A DNA stretch of 64,000 bases. Origin: Campylobacter concisus. Lineage in GTDB: Bacteria > Campylobacterota > Campylobacteria > Campylobacterales > Campylobacteraceae. Below the pieces are notes generated by a model that did no database searches, was not told the origin of the DNA, and saw only the letters and a list, made by a program, of their open reading frames with translations. The stretch covers positions 124,001 to 188,000 of the forward strand of contig NZ_JAAKYZ010000001.1 of NCBI RefSeq assembly GCF_015229955.1, read 5' to 3'. A program made the translations under genes and the position numbers. Below, in pieces: positions 1 through 8,957 of the stretch; the first letter of the stretch is position 1, and every line of letters starts with the position of its first letter.

Positions 1-1086
1 GGCTATAGTTCAAGCAGTGTGTTATTCCCGCTATTTGGTGGTGAGCTACTAGATACGCTTTCGGTCATTAGCTTCTTTCTAATGATATTTGCAATGATCT
101 TGCTCGTATTTTTATTCTTTTTTATTTCGAATTTAAAATCTAGCATTTCTCCATTAATAGCTAAAATTTTAGCCCTTATTACTTTAGTTTTCTTGCTAAT
201 CGATAGGAGCTCTCAGACAGCACTTGAGCTTTTGCGTGCTGGGGCTTTAAAGATAAGTAGTGAGTTAAACTCTCAGATTCTATCTGTTAGTGCAAAAGGT
301 ATTTACGTATCAGAATTTGGTACTTATTTTTATATCTTTGTGATCTTACTTTTATGTATCACCGCACTTTTCTTTATGCCAAAAAGTATTGATAAAAATA
401 AATTTGGTTCTATCAAATACCGTTTTACAAAAGCCATTAGAGAAAATATTTCTGATAATGCAAAATTTGCATTTTGTAGTATTTTGATAGCACTTGGATT
501 TTCGCTCTATTATGATCTTTACGCATCTCGTCCACCTGAAATTTCAGAGCCAGTCTTGGTTGAGCCAGTGGGAGATAAATTTATATTTGATGTTGATATG
601 CTAAAAGATAATGAACTTCACAGATTTGCTTATATTACAGATGAGGGTAAGCAGATAAGATTTTTCTTGCTAAACCGCTTTAGTGACCGCATCTCGCCTG
701 TCATCGTCTTTGACTCTTGTATGATTTGCGGTGATATGGGCTATATAAAGAGAGGAAATGACCTTATTTGTATCTCTTGTAATGTTAGAATTTTTTTGCC
801 ATCAGTTGGCAAAGAGGGTGGTTGCAATCCGATACCAATGCCATTTATCTTCGATGGCAAAAATATTATAGTTGATTATAAAACTATTACAGATGGAGCA
901 AATTTCTTTAGTAAGGTTGTCGAAAAAATGGTGCTTGACCCAGTTAGTCGCAAAAAGGTGAGCAACCTTGAGTCAAGATCATATTTATACTATGGACGCA
1001 CATATTTCTTTGAAAATAACGAAACTCAAGCGAAATTTGAAGCAAATCCAGAAAAATATGTAGAAACAAATGGAACGTTAAAATGA
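1..1086 (+). CDS. DUF2318 Fe-S membrane protein, 5' truncated by window
   Basis: The reading frame is open from base 1, so the start lies upstream; the GTG at 19 is probably internal. The visible part has several hydrophobic segments (about residues 8-40, 45-65, 100-120 and 150-168 counted from position 19), then a soluble C-terminal domain with two CxxC pairs (CMIC and CISC) followed by a GGC-proline motif, typical of DUF2318 proteins. In Campylobacter such a protein (Cj1660 type) lies between the periplasmic P19 iron protein and two FtsX-like permeases, and it is thought to handle electrons or metal for ferric/ferrous iron uptake. The stop overlaps the next gene by 4 bases. Family call firm; exact chemistry unknown. 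Confidence 0.8.
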   Translation, partial: GYSSSSVLFPLFGGELLDTLSVISFFLMIFAMILLVFLFFFISNLKSSISPLIAKILALITLVFLLIDRSSQTALELLRAGALKISSELNSQILSVSAKGIYVSEFGTYFYIFVILLLCITALFFMPKSIDKNKFGSIKYRFTKAIRENISDNAKFAFCSILIALGFSLYYDLYASRPPEISEPVLVEPVGDKFIFDVDMLKDNELHRFAYITDEGKQIRFFLLNRFSDRISPVIVFDSCMICGDMGYIKRGNDLICISCNVRIFLPSVGKEGGCNPIPMPFIFDGKNIIVDYKTITDGANFFSKVVEKMVLDPVSRKKVSNLESRSYLYYGRTYFFENNETQAKFEANPEKYVETNGTLK

Positions 1087-2375
1087 AAAATATGCAACTA
1101 AGAATGATAAAAAGCTCGATCACGGGCTCAAAGGTGCAAAAGACGATGGCCTTTATCACTATACTACTAGCTGCTCTTTTGATAGCTTGCATGCTAAATA
1201 TCACGCTAAAAATCGGCGATCAAGTAGCAACTGAGCTTAGAGGATATGGCTCAAATATCGTTGTTTTGCCACGAGGTGAGAGCTTAAGTATCGAGATCGA
1301 GGGTAAAAATTTCACTCCACTAAAATCACAAAATTTACTTCCAGAAGCTGATATTTATAAGATAAAAGAGATCTTTTGGAGAAACAATATCGTTGCTTTT
1401 GCGCCATTTTTAGAAGCAAAGGTTAAAGATGAAAAAGGAATTGAATTTGCCTTTGAAGGAACCTATTTTGATAAAAATATTGGTCTAAAAGATGAGCCAG
1501 AATTTAGCACAGGCGTTAAGAGCTTGTATGGATTTTGGGGCGTTGAGGGTGTTTGGCCAAAAGATGAAAGCATGGATGAAATTTTAGTTGGCGAAGAACT
1601 TTCTAAGGCTAAAAATTTAAAGGTTGGCGACAAGCTTAGCCTTACTGGCAAAAACGGCGTAAGAGAGGTTAAAATAGTTGGAATTTTAAAAGGAGCTAGT
1701 GACGAGACGCATAAGCTAGTTGGCTCACTAAAGCTTGCTGGAGATCTTTCAGGTCACGCTGGCTCATATACAAAGGCTGAAGTCTCAGCTATGACAATCC
1801 CAGAAAATGACCTATCGTTAAAAGCAAGAAGAAATTTAGACAACCTTGATAGTGCAGAGTACGACAAATGGTACTGCTCAGCCTATGCTGGCTCGATCGC
1901 ATTTCAGATAGAAGAAAATTTACCAAACGTTAGCGCAAAGGCAAGCCTTCAAGTAAGCGATGCAGAGAGTAACATAGTAAAGAAAATCCAAAGCCTAATG
2001 GGTATTGTTAGTATCATCGCTCTTGTGGTCTCAGCCATCGGTATAACATCGCTAATGACAAGTGAAATTTACCGCCGTAAAAAAGAGATCGGTCTTTTAA
2101 AAGCCATAGGCGCTAGCAACTTTGAAATTTACGCCCTTTTTGCTAGCGAAAGCCTTGTGGTTGCCTTTTTTGCAGGCATCACGGGAGCATTTTTAGGATA
2201 CGCACTAAGCTACGTGATGTCTTACATCATCTTCTCTCACGGCATAGGCATAGCTTGGATAGTGCTGCCAATAAGCGTGGCATTTGCCCTGCTTATCTCA
2301 GTCGTTGGCTCGCTAATGCCAATGAGAAACGTCATAAATTTACTACCTGCGGAGGTGCTATATGACCGCAAATAG
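1083..2375 (+). CDS. ABC transporter permease, FtsX/MacB-like (P19 iron operon)
   Basis: A 430-residue permease with one N-terminal membrane segment (about 20-43), a large extracytoplasmic MacB-like domain, and three C-terminal segments from about residue 300, containing the FtsX-type stretch RRKKEIGLLKAIGAS. It matches the first of the two permeases (Cj1661 type) in the Campylobacter P19 iron-uptake operon. It overlaps the previous gene by 4 bases and the next permease by 14 bases, which implies translational coupling. It probably pairs with the following permease as a heterodimer energised by the ATPase at 3506. FtsX-type complexes usually transmit force or move lipoproteins, so direct iron transport is not certain. 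Confidence 0.85.
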   Translation: MKNMQLRMIKSSITGSKVQKTMAFITILLAALLIACMLNITLKIGDQVATELRGYGSNIVVLPRGESLSIEIEGKNFTPLKSQNLLPEADIYKIKEIFWRNNIVAFAPFLEAKVKDEKGIEFAFEGTYFDKNIGLKDEPEFSTGVKSLYGFWGVEGVWPKDESMDEILVGEELSKAKNLKVGDKLSLTGKNGVREVKIVGILKGASDETHKLVGSLKLAGDLSGHAGSYTKAEVSAMTIPENDLSLKARRNLDNLDSAEYDKWYCSAYAGSIAFQIEENLPNVSAKASLQVSDAESNIVKKIQSLMGIVSIIALVVSAIGITSLMTSEIYRRKKEIGLLKAIGASNFEIYALFASESLVVAFFAGITGAFLGYALSYVMSYIIFSHGIGIAWIVLPISVAFALLISVVGSLMPMRNVINLLPAEVLYDRK

Positions 2376-3504
2376 CAAATTCTTTTACAATACAATTTAT
2401 AAAAGTTTAAAAAATGGCTCATCAAGAGTCATGGTCATCGTGATCTCTATCTTGCTTGGAGCATGCGTGTGTGCTGCGTTTGTTAATGTCTATCTAGACA
2501 TCGACTCTAAAGTCTCACGTGAGCTAAAAACTTATGGTGCAAATATGATCTTTGCTCCAAAAGATATGGCGACAAGTGATGATATGAGCGAAAAAACTTA
2601 CAATGAAATGATCGCTAAAGTGCCAAAAGACAAGCTTCTTGGTGAGAGCGGTTATCTCTTTGCTCAGGCAAATATCGGCCCGACAAATGCTATCATCATG
2701 GGAACAAAATTTAGCAATCTAAAAAAAGTTAAACCATTTTTAGATGTTAGAGATGGAACGATGATAAATGTTGATTTTGACGATAAAAATGTGCTAATAG
2801 GCGTCGATCTAGCTCGTCAGGCTGGCTTTAAAGCAGGCGATGATATAGAAATTCGCGCCATTGGCTCAAATGAGAGCATAAATGTAAAGATAAAAGGCGT
2901 AGTCGCAAGCGGCGATAAAGAGGATGCACTTTTGATCACGTCACTATCTTTGGCTCAAAAAATTTCAAATAAAGCTGGCAAAATAAACTATGCTGAAGCT
3001 GTTGTGCTTGGTAACTTTGACGAGATAACATCGCTTGCAAAGACTATAAGCAATGATGAAATAGCTGCAAAACCAGTGGCAAAGGTCTCAAAGTCTGAGG
3101 GCTATATTTTGGAGAAAATAAAGCTATTAATGGCACTTGTTAGCCTTGTTATTTTGCTCATTACTTCAATGTGCGTAAACACAACGCTTAGTGCTATCTT
3201 GCTCTCTCGCTCAAAGGAGATCGCACTTCTAAGAGCCATAGGTGCAAGCAAAAAAGATGTATTAAAGCTATTTGGCTTTGAGACATTTGTGACAGCGCTC
3301 ATCTCAGCATTAGTTGGTGCATTTTTAGGATATTTACTAGCTCAAATTTTAGGTTATGCGATATTTGATTCTAGTATTGATTTTAGAATTTTAAGCATCC
3401 CAGTAGCTGTGATAATATCGCTTTTATTTGCAGCGATCGCAGCATTTTATCCGATCAAACGGGCACTTAATAATAAAATGGCAGATACATTAAGAGGAGA
3501 ATGA
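2362..3504 (+). CDS. ABC transporter permease, FtsX/MacB-like (second subunit)
   Basis: A 380-residue permease with the same plan as its upstream neighbour: an N-terminal membrane segment (about 22-45), a MacB-like periplasmic domain, and three C-terminal segments with SKEIALLRAIGASKKD at the FtsX coupling position. It corresponds to the Cj1662-type protein of the P19 operon. The ATG at 2362 follows GGAGG at 2351-2355 within the end of the upstream gene. The two permeases resemble each other in layout and in the C-terminal coupling motif, so they are probably old duplicates. Expected role: inner-membrane half of an ABC complex working with the P19/FTR1 iron system. Confidence 0.85.
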   Translation: MTANSKFFYNTIYKSLKNGSSRVMVIVISILLGACVCAAFVNVYLDIDSKVSRELKTYGANMIFAPKDMATSDDMSEKTYNEMIAKVPKDKLLGESGYLFAQANIGPTNAIIMGTKFSNLKKVKPFLDVRDGTMINVDFDDKNVLIGVDLARQAGFKAGDDIEIRAIGSNESINVKIKGVVASGDKEDALLITSLSLAQKISNKAGKINYAEAVVLGNFDEITSLAKTISNDEIAAKPVAKVSKSEGYILEKIKLLMALVSLVILLITSMCVNTTLSAILLSRSKEIALLRAIGASKKDVLKLFGFETFVTALISALVGAFLGYLLAQILGYAIFDSSIDFRILSIPVAVIISLLFAAIAAFYPIKRALNNKMADTLRGE

Positions 3505-3505
3505 T

Positions 3506-4195
3506 ATGCAAAATGCACTAGAATTAAAAAATATTTGTAAAATTTTTGGCGATGTTAAAGCACTTGATGATATAAATTTTGAGGTTAAAAAAGGTGAGTG
3601 GGTCAGCGTCATGGGGCCAAGTGGTAGTGGTAAGAGTACGCTTGTAAATATCCTTTCTCTAATGGATACTCCAAGTAGTGGCACTTATATGCTTGGTGGC
3701 GATGATGCGAGCAATCTAAATGCTGACGATACACTTAAATTTAGACGTGAAAAGATCGGTCTTATTTTTCAGCAGTTTCACTTAGTGCCATATCTTAGCG
3801 CACTTGAAAATGTGATGATCGCTCAGTACTATCACAGCTCAGTTGATGAAGAGGACGCTAAAAAGGCACTTGAGGCAGTTGGCCTTTCTCACAGGCTAAC
3901 ACACAGACCAAGTCAGCTAAGTGGTGGCGAGCAACAACGCCTTTGTATCGCTCGATCACTCATAAACGATCCTGAAATTTTAATAGCAGATGAGCCAACT
4001 GGTAACCTTGATGAAGCAAATGAAAGAGTTATACTTGATCTATTTTGCAAGCTAAGAAAAGATGGCAAGACGATACTTCTAGTAACTCACAACCCTGATC
4101 TTGGCGAGTATGGCGATAAGATCGTCTATCTAAGACATGGTAAGCTAGAGAAAATTCGCACTATTGAAAACCCAAAGGTGCCAAATGAGATATAA
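3506..4195 (+). CDS. ABC transporter ATP-binding protein (P19 iron operon)
   Basis: A complete ABC ATPase of 229 residues: Walker A GPSGSGKST at 37-45, Q-loop near 89, signature LSGGEQ at 138-143, Walker B ILIADEP at 158-164 and the switch His in VTHNPD. It is of the LolD/MacB type (short, with TGNLD after Walker B), which fits the FtsX-like permeases just upstream. ATG at 3506 follows GGAGAATGAT and starts two bases after the previous stop. It corresponds to Cj1663 of the Campylobacter iron operon. Role: ATP hydrolysis driving the paired permeases. Confidence 0.9.
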   Translation: MQNALELKNICKIFGDVKALDDINFEVKKGEWVSVMGPSGSGKSTLVNILSLMDTPSSGTYMLGGDDASNLNADDTLKFRREKIGLIFQQFHLVPYLSALENVMIAQYYHSSVDEEDAKKALEAVGLSHRLTHRPSQLSGGEQQRLCIARSLINDPEILIADEPTGNLDEANERVILDLFCKLRKDGKTILLVTHNPDLGEYGDKIVYLRHGKLEKIRTIENPKVPNEI

Positions 4196-4679
4196 AATTT
4201 TATTTTTATGTCTAGTCTCAGCCCTAGTTATGGGCTGCGTCAAGCAGTATGAGAAGCATCATATCACTCTAAATGACTCAAGCGGTATTGATACGCAGTT
4301 TTTTCCAACGGAAAAGAGGCTAAAGATAGACGATAAGCCATATATGCTATTTTTCTTTGGTACGGACTGCGGAGTGTGCAAGGCTGCTATACCTGATCTA
4401 AATACACTTGAAAAAGAGTATGGTAAAGAGGTTCAATTCATTGGAATTTTGGGGCCTAGCAAGGGTTTTGATAAAGATATTGAGCTTTTAAAAGAGCACA
4501 ACATTACATTTAAAACTACGAGCGACAAGGTTTCAGTTGATTACTTTAGCAAGGCAGTTGGTGGCGTCATGGGCGTGCCAGTTATCTATTTTTTTGATAA
4601 AGATGGTAAGATGCGATCAAAATTTATCGGTCTTACACCAAAAAGTGTACTTGAAAGTGCTATAAGATCGCTCTTGTAG
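4185..4679 (+). CDS. Lipoprotein thioredoxin-fold protein (TlpA-like)
   Basis: I choose the ATG at 4185, not the in-frame upstream codon at 4164, because it gives a clean lipoprotein signal: MRYK, a hydrophobic stretch, and lipobox V-M-G-C with Cys18. The mature part is a TlpA/ResA-like thioredoxin fold with active-site CGVC at 62-65 and the cis-proline region GVPV near 130. The start overlaps the ATPase gene by 11 bases. In the related Campylobacter operon thioredoxin-like genes (Cj1664/Cj1665) occupy this place; only one is present here. It probably keeps cysteines of the DUF2318 protein or other periplasmic partners reduced. Confidence 0.85.
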   Translation: MRYKILFLCLVSALVMGCVKQYEKHHITLNDSSGIDTQFFPTEKRLKIDDKPYMLFFFGTDCGVCKAAIPDLNTLEKEYGKEVQFIGILGPSKGFDKDIELLKEHNITFKTTSDKVSVDYFSKAVGGVMGVPVIYFFDKDGKMRSKFIGLTPKSVLESAIRSLL

Positions 4680-4687
4680 GAGTGAAT

Positions 4688-5266
4688 ATGAAAAATTTCT
4701 TTTTATTTGTCTTGGCAGTATTTTTTGTTGGATGTGCTAGTAGCACTCCAAATATCTCGGTTAAAACGAGCGATCCGATCTTTTTTACGCTTAATGAAGC
4801 AAATAAAAGCGTCTATGTAAATTTTAAAAATAGTGCGACTGGGCAAGATGTAAATGCTGAAATTTTAAGCGAGTTTGCAAAGGCTGGCTTTAGAAACGAA
4901 CCAAATATCAAAAATGCCGACTTCATCATCCTTGGCGATGTGCAAAGCTTTTCTAGGATAATCAAAAGAGATCCTAGATTTTCAATGGGAATGGGATATG
5001 GCTTTGGCAGACCAAGCTTTGGCTTTGGCTACTCGATGTTTTTCCCATTTGGCTATTACGATGATGATGACTTTAGCACGAATAGTTATACTTATCACAT
5101 GCAAGTAAGCGTGCTAGTGCGTCCAAAAAATGGTGGCGAAAAGGCGACAAATATCTCGCTTATGCAAGCTGGCAATGTCTATTCGCCAAGCTACATTTGG
5201 CCATTTTTTAAAGAACGCCTAGCAAAACAGATCGTTAGCTTTTTTTATAACGTCTCGCAAAAATAG
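4688..5266 (+). CDS. Putative TraT-like outer-membrane lipoprotein
   Basis: The ATG at 4688 is preferred over the GTG at 4682 because AGGAG (4678-4682) is well spaced for it. The protein opens with a short lipoprotein signal ending in V-G-C (Cys16). The next part, with SVYVNFKNS followed by a helix and ADFIILGDVQ, resembles TraT-family complement-resistance lipoproteins, and the Gly/Phe/Tyr-rich middle (about 100-125) also recalls TraT. The C-terminal half has a beta-rich pattern. It sits 8 bases after the thioredoxin gene, so it is probably cotranscribed with the iron operon. The TraT link is from pattern memory; any role in iron uptake or serum resistance is untested. Confidence 0.6.
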   Translation: MKNFFLFVLAVFFVGCASSTPNISVKTSDPIFFTLNEANKSVYVNFKNSATGQDVNAEILSEFAKAGFRNEPNIKNADFIILGDVQSFSRIIKRDPRFSMGMGYGFGRPSFGFGYSMFFPFGYYDDDDFSTNSYTYHMQVSVLVRPKNGGEKATNISLMQAGNVYSPSYIWPFFKERLAKQIVSFFYNVSQK

Positions 5267-5295
5267 GAGAAATTAGTAAATTTAAAAGGATTTAA

Positions 5296-6543
5296 ATGCT
5301 AGTTGATGGAAGCTATGAAATTTCATCTTGTGATGATATTGAACTTGGTATAAAAAGAAGCTCTCTTCTCTCCTTTTATTCCTGTTATGACAATGCCAAG
5401 GATGCAAAAGCTCTTTTGGTTATTATCCCTGGGCTTGGAGAAGACTCTGACCTTGGATATAGAGCTAATCTTATTCGGACTATGGCAGAGACTTATGATG
5501 TTGTATGCATTAGTGTGGATTATCACTGCATAGGCAACCGCCCACAGCTTGGGGCGAAATTTGGACTTGATGATATAGATCGCGAAATCTTAACAAGAGA
5601 ACTATCAAGCATAGGTATAAATTTACCAATTGATCTAAAAAGTATCGACTGCCACGAGAAGGTTGATTTGCTGCTTAAATTTCTTAGCAAAGAGATTACT
5701 ATTCGAAAAGAGAGAGGTATTTTGCCGGCTGATTTTAGACTAAATGCTAGCATTACGATGGTGCCAACAAAAAATGAATATCAAAATTTTGGCGTTATGC
5801 AAGCAATGGATGTGCTAAATGCTGTGCTTTATACAAAAAAATATATAAATAATGCCAAATTTGAACATCTGCCAGTGATAATGGTAGGCAGCTCACATGG
5901 TGGATATCTGGCACATATGTGTGCTAAGATCGCTCCATGGCTAGTTGATGCCGTGATAGATAATAGCTCTTATGCCATATTTTTATGGCGTCTTATTGGC
6001 TTTGGTAAAGAGATAAATTTTACTAACTATTTTTGTTTTGGCACTGACACTTTGTATCAAAATTTATATCTTTATTTTTTTGATAAGACCTACTGGACGC
6101 TTAATGAAAAATCACCATACTATTTTATTGACGCAAGAGAAGAGATAAGAAGCATCCTAAATTTAGATCATTTAAATGTTCAAAGCGGCTATAAAAAGCC
6201 AATTTACGTGAGCTATCACTGTATTTGTGATAAAGAAATAGCTCCAGCAAAGGATAAAATCGAGCTTTACGAGGCTCTTAAGAAACTTAAATTTAACGCA
6301 ACACTACATATGATAAAAGATGAGAGTGAGGTTGATGGTAAATTTATAAAGTCCCTAACGCACGGAATGGGGATGTCTTATAAACTACTTTTACAAAAAG
6401 AGCTTCCCAGTATGATGGAGAAAATTTTATCTCAAAAAAATAAAAAGAGCTGCAAGAGTATTGAGTATAAATGCGGCGATATGATCTATAAATTTAGTGA
6501 AGTCTTAGATCAAATAAATCTTGAAATTTTAGATATTGCTTAG
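5296..6543 (+). CDS. DUF2920 family protein, alpha/beta-hydrolase-like
   Basis: A 415-residue protein of the DUF2920 family, which is found mainly in Campylobacter and relatives. It has an early LLVIIPGLGED strand-loop typical of alpha/beta hydrolases and a nucleophile elbow GSSHGG at 198-203 (Ser200). A late His in SLTHGMGMS near residue 355 could complete a triad. No signal peptide is seen, so it is probably cytoplasmic. ATG 5296 follows AAAGGA at 5286-5291. It stands alone between the iron operon and a convergent TPR gene. Substrate unknown; acyl or glycosyl ester hydrolysis is only a guess from the fold. Confidence 0.75.
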   Translation: MLVDGSYEISSCDDIELGIKRSSLLSFYSCYDNAKDAKALLVIIPGLGEDSDLGYRANLIRTMAETYDVVCISVDYHCIGNRPQLGAKFGLDDIDREILTRELSSIGINLPIDLKSIDCHEKVDLLLKFLSKEITIRKERGILPADFRLNASITMVPTKNEYQNFGVMQAMDVLNAVLYTKKYINNAKFEHLPVIMVGSSHGGYLAHMCAKIAPWLVDAVIDNSSYAIFLWRLIGFGKEINFTNYFCFGTDTLYQNLYLYFFDKTYWTLNEKSPYYFIDAREEIRSILNLDHLNVQSGYKKPIYVSYHCICDKEIAPAKDKIELYEALKKLKFNATLHMIKDESEVDGKFIKSLTHGMGMSYKLLLQKELPSMMEKILSQKNKKSCKSIEYKCGDMIYKFSEVLDQINLEILDIA

Positions 6544-6557
6544 TATTTAAAATAATT

Positions 6558-6586
6558 AAAACTAGACGCATAAAGACCTAGTTTTT
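6558..6586. terminator. Bidirectional terminator between convergent genes
   Basis: AAAACTAG (6558-6565) and CTAGTTTT (6578-6585) form an 8-bp stem with a 12-base loop, followed by a T run to 6586 on the plus strand and an equivalent T run on the minus strand. It lies exactly between the convergent DUF2920 and TPR genes. Confidence 0.75.
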
Positions 6587-6587
6587 A

Positions 6588-8957
6588 TCAGTCATTATCT
6601 ATCTCAAAGTCGTAAAATTCGCTTTCATACTCAACATTTCCTATTTTGCTGTATTGTATAAGAGCTGCTTTTATATTATCTATCTGCTGATACATTAGGC
6701 CAAGAGCTATTCTATTTTCGATAGCACTAGCATCATTTAGTTTTGTTAGCTCTAAAAGTACGATCGCGTTTGATACTTTTCCAGCTCCTGTTGCAGCCAC
6801 AGATGCTAAAAATAATGTGCTAGCGTCATTTGCCTTAAACTCATCGATCGCTTGATTGTAAAGTTTATAGCTCTCATCAAAGTCGTTTGTAAAGATATCG
6901 ACATAGGCTAGAGTTTGGATTAAATTTATATTCTTTGGAGCATTTTTTAGCTCAGCTCTTAACTTATCACGCTCTCTTGTAAGTAAGCCTGAAATTTGAA
7001 GTAGCTTGATGTATTGCTTTTTGATGATATCAGCGCCGTGATAGAAAGCGTTTGAATCAAGCTGCTTACCATTAAAGTGAATCTGTATCGCTTTTGCATA
7101 CTCTTTGACATTTTGCTCTTTGTTTTTCGAGATAAAATTTAAGATATTTGCAATAATATCATTTGGCAAAATTTTTAGTAGCTCATCAGCTTTTTTTACC
7201 ATTAGCTCATCATTGTTTGTTATTTTTGCGATGATGATATCAAAGGCTAAATTTAGCATTGTCTGCTCTTTTGGCTCTTCAAGCCATCTTATCATCGCAC
7301 TTTGGTTGCCGCTAACCAGGCTTAGAAGCGAGGCATATAAATTTACAGGCTTTAAACTCTTATCGTTTTCTAAATTTTCGCCGATCTCTTCAATGAGTTT
7401 TGGGTTTAAATTTCTATTTATATCTAGACAGATCGCCCCAAAAATACCTGCAAGATGGTTATTTACATCTTGATGATAGCTTGCTATGAAGTGCTTTGCT
7501 GCAAGGCTAAAATTTCCAAGCTGAGCGTAGCTTAGAGCAAGGTTGTATTGTAAGATAGAGTGATTTGGGTAAGTGCTGGCTAGCTCTTCAAACTCTTTAT
7601 TTGCTTCTTTTAAGCGGTAGCTTAGTGCTTTTGCAATAGCTTCACTAAGTTTTGCATTTACTTTTGAAACAGCTGCACTTTGGCTAAGATAGTCGTTTGC
7701 TGCTGATGTATCGTCTAAAAAGACGCTAACGCCGCCTTTTCTTATCTGCTCGATGCTCTGTTTTGCATCAAAGACCTTGTAAGGTGCGAAGTAAAAAAGG
7801 GTCTCATAGCGCCTTGTTCTATCAAAAAACATATCATCACTAAAGTGTGCCTGAGCTAGGCTGACATCAAAAAGATCAGGCTTTAGTATCGTTTTTATCT
7901 TGTAAATTTTGCTTGGCAAAGAAGCATTGTAGTCGTAAACATCTTTGATAAATGCAGCCGCATCGCCGTAGTCAGCAGTTTTTAGATCAATTAGCGCCTC
8001 AGTCATCTTGATAAGATCGATATTTGGCGTATTTTTAGAAGCTTTTGTTAGATAATCCCTTGCTTTATCGTATTTGCCAAGTCTTGCATAGAGCTGTGCT
8101 AGCGTGAAGTCGGCCTTAAACGCCTTTTGGCTCTCAAGCTTAGCTATTGCTCTCTCATCATCTCCAAGAAGTGATAAAATCTTTGCACTTAAATACGCAT
8201 ATTCGTTTTTATAATCTGCAGTATTTGGATGAGAAAGTGCTTGAAGCGCCTCGTAATAGTTGCCTTTATAATAGTTTATAAGCGCGTAGTAATAGCTATA
8301 AAGTGGCGAGTTGTTTTCATACTGCAAAAATGAGTCAGCAAGTCCTATATAGTAGTTAAAATTTTTGGTGTTATTTAGCTCAAGCGAGCAAACAGCAGCG
8401 TTTATGGCACTAACCGCCGTGTTTTCTCTATCAGTTATTGCTTTATTAAAAGATACGATCGCCTCATCACATCTTTCTTGTTTCATCTGCGAAACACCGA
8501 GGTTGTAGTTTGAGAGAGACTGGTTATAAACAGCTATGTTTTCATAAATTTTTAGAGCCTCAAATTTATTGCCACGCTCATAAAGCTGATTGGCCTTATT
8601 TATCATTTCATCGATCTTTGAAGCGCCAAAATTTTGCGTTTGGTAGTTGTTTTCTATATTTTTTACGATACTTGCAGTATCTATGTTCTCTTTTTTGTCT
8701 TTCTTTAGTAAGATAACTAGCAAAACCACTATCAAGATGATAAGTACTAGAGCGACCACGCCTGCTATTATAAAGAGCTTTTTATTGCTCTTTTTTACAG
8801 GGATTGGCTCTGGGATGCTCTCATCTTGTAGAACACCCTCACTTGCGATACTCTCAAGTGAGACGATCTCTTCAGGTGCCTCGGCTTTTGCCTCTTCAGG
8901 CGCTTGCTCTGCTTGCTCGCCAGGTGGTTTTAAAACTACAACCTCTTCTTCAGCCAC
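6588..8957 (-). CDS. Membrane-anchored TPR-repeat protein
   Basis: A 789-residue protein that begins with an acidic, proline-rich cytoplasmic tail (residues 1-55), then one strong transmembrane helix around 60-85, then a long helical domain full of degenerate tetratricopeptide repeats (for example around 105-180, 255-320 and 430-520). The type II topology puts the repeats in the periplasm. GTG at 8957 overlaps the serS stop by one base. In Campylobacter a TPR protein of this kind (Cj0390 type) sits beside serS. It is probably a scaffold for periplasmic or envelope complexes; partners unknown. The function is not assignable from sequence alone. Confidence 0.8.
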   Translation of the reverse strand: MAEEEVVVLKPPGEQAEQAPEEAKAEAPEEIVSLESIASEGVLQDESIPEPIPVKKSNKKLFIIAGVVALVLIILIVVLLVILLKKDKKENIDTASIVKNIENNYQTQNFGASKIDEMINKANQLYERGNKFEALKIYENIAVYNQSLSNYNLGVSQMKQERCDEAIVSFNKAITDRENTAVSAINAAVCSLELNNTKNFNYYIGLADSFLQYENNSPLYSYYYALINYYKGNYYEALQALSHPNTADYKNEYAYLSAKILSLLGDDERAIAKLESQKAFKADFTLAQLYARLGKYDKARDYLTKASKNTPNIDLIKMTEALIDLKTADYGDAAAFIKDVYDYNASLPSKIYKIKTILKPDLFDVSLAQAHFSDDMFFDRTRRYETLFYFAPYKVFDAKQSIEQIRKGGVSVFLDDTSAANDYLSQSAAVSKVNAKLSEAIAKALSYRLKEANKEFEELASTYPNHSILQYNLALSYAQLGNFSLAAKHFIASYHQDVNNHLAGIFGAICLDINRNLNPKLIEEIGENLENDKSLKPVNLYASLLSLVSGNQSAMIRWLEEPKEQTMLNLAFDIIIAKITNNDELMVKKADELLKILPNDIIANILNFISKNKEQNVKEYAKAIQIHFNGKQLDSNAFYHGADIIKKQYIKLLQISGLLTRERDKLRAELKNAPKNINLIQTLAYVDIFTNDFDESYKLYNQAIDEFKANDASTLFLASVAATGAGKVSNAIVLLELTKLNDASAIENRIALGLMYQQIDNIKAALIQYSKIGNVEYESEFYDFEIDND

